Below are positions 62,366-64,000 of a stretch of 64,000 bases of DNA, piece after piece; position 1 is the stretch's first letter; each line of letters opens with the position of its first letter. Origin of the DNA: Effrenium voratum (lineage: Eukaryota > Sar > Dinophyceae > Suessiales > Symbiodiniaceae); assembly GCA_963377175.1 (NCBI GenBank), contig CAUJNA010001223.1, forward strand, positions 34,758-98,757. Direction: 5' to 3'. A program made the position numbers and the translations under genes. The notes under the pieces are model-generated. The model ran no database searches. It was not told the DNA's origin and saw only the letters and a program-made list of their open reading frames with translations.

Positions 62366-63565
62366 TTAGGCAGCCTCAATGTCTCGCGCCAGCTGGTCAA
62401 AGCTGGGCGGAGGCAAGCTCCGGCGTGACTGCCCGGAACTGGAGCTCGCCCGCGAGCTCTGGGACTGGGGCAGAGCCACGGGGTTCAGGCCCCAGGAAAA
62501 GGGGCGCGGCGTGTTGTTGGACTGCGCCTGCACGCGGAAGCCGGACTGCGAGGAGGCGCGGCTGCTTGCGGGGCTGCCTGAAGTGCTGCTGCCGGTGCGC
62601 AGCGTGAAGTGCTGGGGCTGAGTGGCGTCGTTCATGTTGTTGGCGGACCGGACGTCCTGCACGGCCGCGTCCTCGCTGCCCTGCTGGGGCCGGAAGAGCG
62701 TGTTCTCCAGCACCCAGCCCGTGCCGCGCGCGAGGCCGTAGGCTGCGCCGCCTGCAATGCCCACGGCCAGCCCCGCCGTTGCCGCCGCGCCAACTCCCGC
62801 CGCGCCAGCCAACGTTCCAGCAACCACGCCCGCGGTGGGCGCCAAAGCAGCGGCTCCTTCTGCCAGGCCCCCCAAGTAGCCAAAGGCCCCGCCCACGCCC
62901 TCGGCGGCAACGGCCACCTCGCCCTCCTCCGCTGCCACGGCCGCCGTCTCCTCAACGGCCTCCGCGCCACGCTCCACCTCCTGCGCGCGCTGCCCCGCCT
63001 CGTCCAGGAGGCGCTCCACGTCACTGGGCCGGCCTATGATCTGACGGAGGCGGCTGCGCCGGGCCCGGGCGGGGCAGCACGTTCAGGCGCACGTACTCCG
63101 CTGCGTCCTGGGGCAGCTGAGAGCGGAAGGCCTGCGCGGCTGCGAGCCCCGCGGCCCCTGCGCCTACGAGGTCCGCTGCCGCCTGTGCGCCGTCTGCAGC
63201 GCTGCGCAAACGGTCCGTGATGGAGGGCGGGCCCTGACCGTTGTTCGTCAGCGCGTCGGCCTCCGGGTCTCCTGCAAGGTCGTCCTCGCCGAAGCGGTTT
63301 CCTTGGTACCTCCGCGCAAGGCGCACGTCCTCGTCCGTGGCCTCTGCGGGAGTGCGGAAGCCTTCCTCGGGAATTGCTTGCAGGTGCTGCAGGGGCCGGG
63401 GGTTGGGGTCCTCGCTGGACTGCACAAAATCGTCCAGGTAGAAGTGGCTTGTGATGAACGAGGTGGCCTTGCGGTCCGGCTGGTCCAGGGGCAGCGGCTC
63501 GTTCCGCTCCAGGTAGCCCACCACCTGCTCAAACCCAGCGCGGGCGCTGGGTTTTGAAAGCCGTG
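62366..63565 (-). pseudogene. unidentified viral structural candidate with hydrophobic Gly/Ala region
   Basis: Two frames joined near 63025. The first part (63565-63025; no ATG, open upstream of VVGYLERNEPLPLDQPDRKA) is polar with FITSHFYLDDFV. The second (63019-62366) has an acidic Ala-rich helix, then a long Gly/Ala hydrophobic stretch (GTLAGAAGVGAAATAGLAVG, IAGGAAYGLARGTG), then a Ser/Gln-rich tail ending LPPPSFDQLARDIEAA. The hydrophobic stretch could interact with membranes, as in some minor virion proteins; family not recognised. It lies between the 97-aa ORF and MCP on one strand, inside the probable morphogenesis operon-like block. A GC palindrome sits at its 5' end. Confidence 0.5.
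63532..63555. repeat. 11-bp perfect hairpin
   Basis: AAACCCAGCGC pairs with GCGCTGGGTTT around GG, in the junction between the 97-aa ORF and the next minus-strand gene. Confidence 0.8.
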
Positions 63566-63584
63566 CGCCCGAAAAAAAAGTGTC

Positions 63585-63878
63585 TCAGTTTACTGTTCCA
63601 ACTTCGTCCCGCCGTCCGTTCCAGCCCCGGCGCTCGGCGCGCGCGTAGCGCAGCTGGGGTACCTGGCGGCGAACGGCCTCCGTCAGCCGGCTCACGTCGT
63701 CCAGGTGCCGCTGCCCCTCCTGGGCTAGCCGGCGTTCCCCCAGCCAGTTGTTGAAGGCCCGCGCCTCCTCCAGTTCTCGGTAGCGCTTCAGCAGCAGCGG
63801 CTGCAAGTTGTAGCTGGGGTACGTTTTGTGGAACCACCGGAGCATCCGCGGCTCGTTGCGAGGTTCAATCGACATCAT
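63585..63878 (-). CDS. 97-aa viral protein (MMSIEPRNEPRMLRWF family)
   Basis: Intact minus-strand frame. MMSIEPRNEPRMLRWFHKTY is shared with the first 20 codons at 56101, then continues into a charged helical sequence (LKRYRELEEARAFNNWLGER). TATAAAAGCAAG precedes the ATG. At 56.16 kb the homologous start is fused to the polymerase-helicase frame, so this copy probably shows the native gene. Function unknown; small basic helical proteins are common next to capsid genes in PLVs. Confidence 0.65.
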   Translation of the reverse strand: MMSIEPRNEPRMLRWFHKTYPSYNLQPLLLKRYRELEEARAFNNWLGERRLAQEGQRHLDDVSRLTEAVRRQVPQLRYARAERRGWNGRRDEVGTVN

Positions 63879-63889
63879 CTTGCTTTTAT

Positions 63890-64000
63890 ACCAGCACGCT
63901 TGCGCCCGTGGTCAGCCGGTCATAAGCGGACTGCCTCTCCAGCATACGCAGGGCGCGCTGCTGCTCTCTTGTGAGCTGAGGCGGCTCCGGTGCAGCCGGT
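63890..64000 (-). CDS. C-terminal part of a second Pro/Ala-rich protein (runs off the window)
   Basis: Minus frame PPQLTREQQRALRMLERQSA then YDRLTTGASVLV and TAA, overlapping TATAAAA. Homologous to the 3' third of 55788-56096 in inverted orientation. Most differences are synonymous. The 5' part lies beyond the right edge. Confidence 0.75.

Noticed and set aside
43247..64000. Bacterial or phage contamination as the source of the right half
   Set aside because: Gene content (A32-type ATPase, penton-like and MCP-like proteins, D5-type helicase) fits eukaryotic PLVs, and the same sequence holds host-type satellites and candidate introns.
56005..64000. A classical terminal inverted repeat of one Polinton
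   Set aside because: Differences between the two arms are mainly synonymous, which implies separate evolution as genes; the right edge is not visible, so the possibility is not fully excluded.

Overview
ORGANISM. The window reads as nuclear DNA of a dinoflagellate, most likely a Symbiodiniaceae-type alga. This is an inference from four things: long intron-rich host genes coded on one strand; a Copia-type retroelement; interstitial CCCTAAA-like (plant/dinoflagellate type) telomeric repeats; and many (TA)n tracts, foldback elements and short-period satellites. It is not prokaryotic. The DNA is moderately GC-rich on the left and clearly GC-rich across the virus-derived genes on the right.

HOST PART (about 0.7-38.4 kb, minus strand). 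From about 38.4 kb down to 7.1 kb short exons encode one repeated Cys-rich architecture. Two related domains alternate. Type a carries a core like GLKIxGEPCVWCGG followed by CAPYDWLxNGQG. Type b carries CLSSxDGRPYTxxAGLKA, then GQPCVWCGG, then CHSNNxNxCEPYDFAxNGxG. The a+b pair sits in a larger supermodule, in transcription order D (VDCGIPNPIWKxVG), F (GKTCGFCKVQV), E (CSAxFEExxxPxCxC), a, b, K (GKPVEHxVSSSMA). Three consecutive D copies are spaced about 3.3 kb apart. From about 6 kb to 0.9 kb the same strand carries Ala-rich helical exons and Cys-rich pieces, possibly the 3' end of the same gene. I do not recognise the family; repeated Cys suggests a secreted or surface protein.

INSERTIONS IN THE HOST PART. 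11.2-13.4 kb holds (TA)n tracts and MITE-like foldback copies. 14.5-20.9 kb holds a decayed minus-strand Copia element (gag-like, reverse transcriptase, RNase H) followed by an unknown ORF and an RNA 2'-phosphotransferase (Tpt1/KptA)-like frame. 20.93-22.41 kb is bounded by a 22-bp inverted repeat. 29.6-30.0 kb is degenerate telomere-like repeat.

VIRUS-DERIVED PART (about 43.2-64 kb). This is an endogenous Polinton-like virus (PLV) graveyard with compact, GC-rich genes: a retrovirus-type integrase (+), a D5-like SF3 helicase (-), an A32-type packaging ATPase (+) plus a truncated inverted second copy, a minor capsid/penton-like protein (+), a Pro/Ala-rich protein (+), a large polymerase-HNH-SF1 helicase replication protein (+), an unknown protein (-), a C5 cytosine methyltransferase (+), a double-jelly-roll-type major capsid protein (-) and further minus-strand structural candidates running off the right edge. 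Most have one or more frameshifts or stops. The block just left of 56.16 kb reappears inverted at 63.84-64.0 kb with mainly synonymous differences, so two related virus lineages seem to be joined here. Between viral genes lie stem-loops with compensatory changes: three GC hairpins with T-runs at 60.5-60.7 kb and five 46-bp hairpins at 62.0-62.34 kb. Between the two viral blocks (48.2-54.2 kb) are satellites, palindromes and a tRNA-like gene.

HOW IT WORKS TOGETHER. Integrase, helicase and polymerase-helicase would be the integration/replication module; ATPase, penton and MCP the morphogenesis module; the hairpins probable transcript-end signals. As read, the set looks decayed rather than active.
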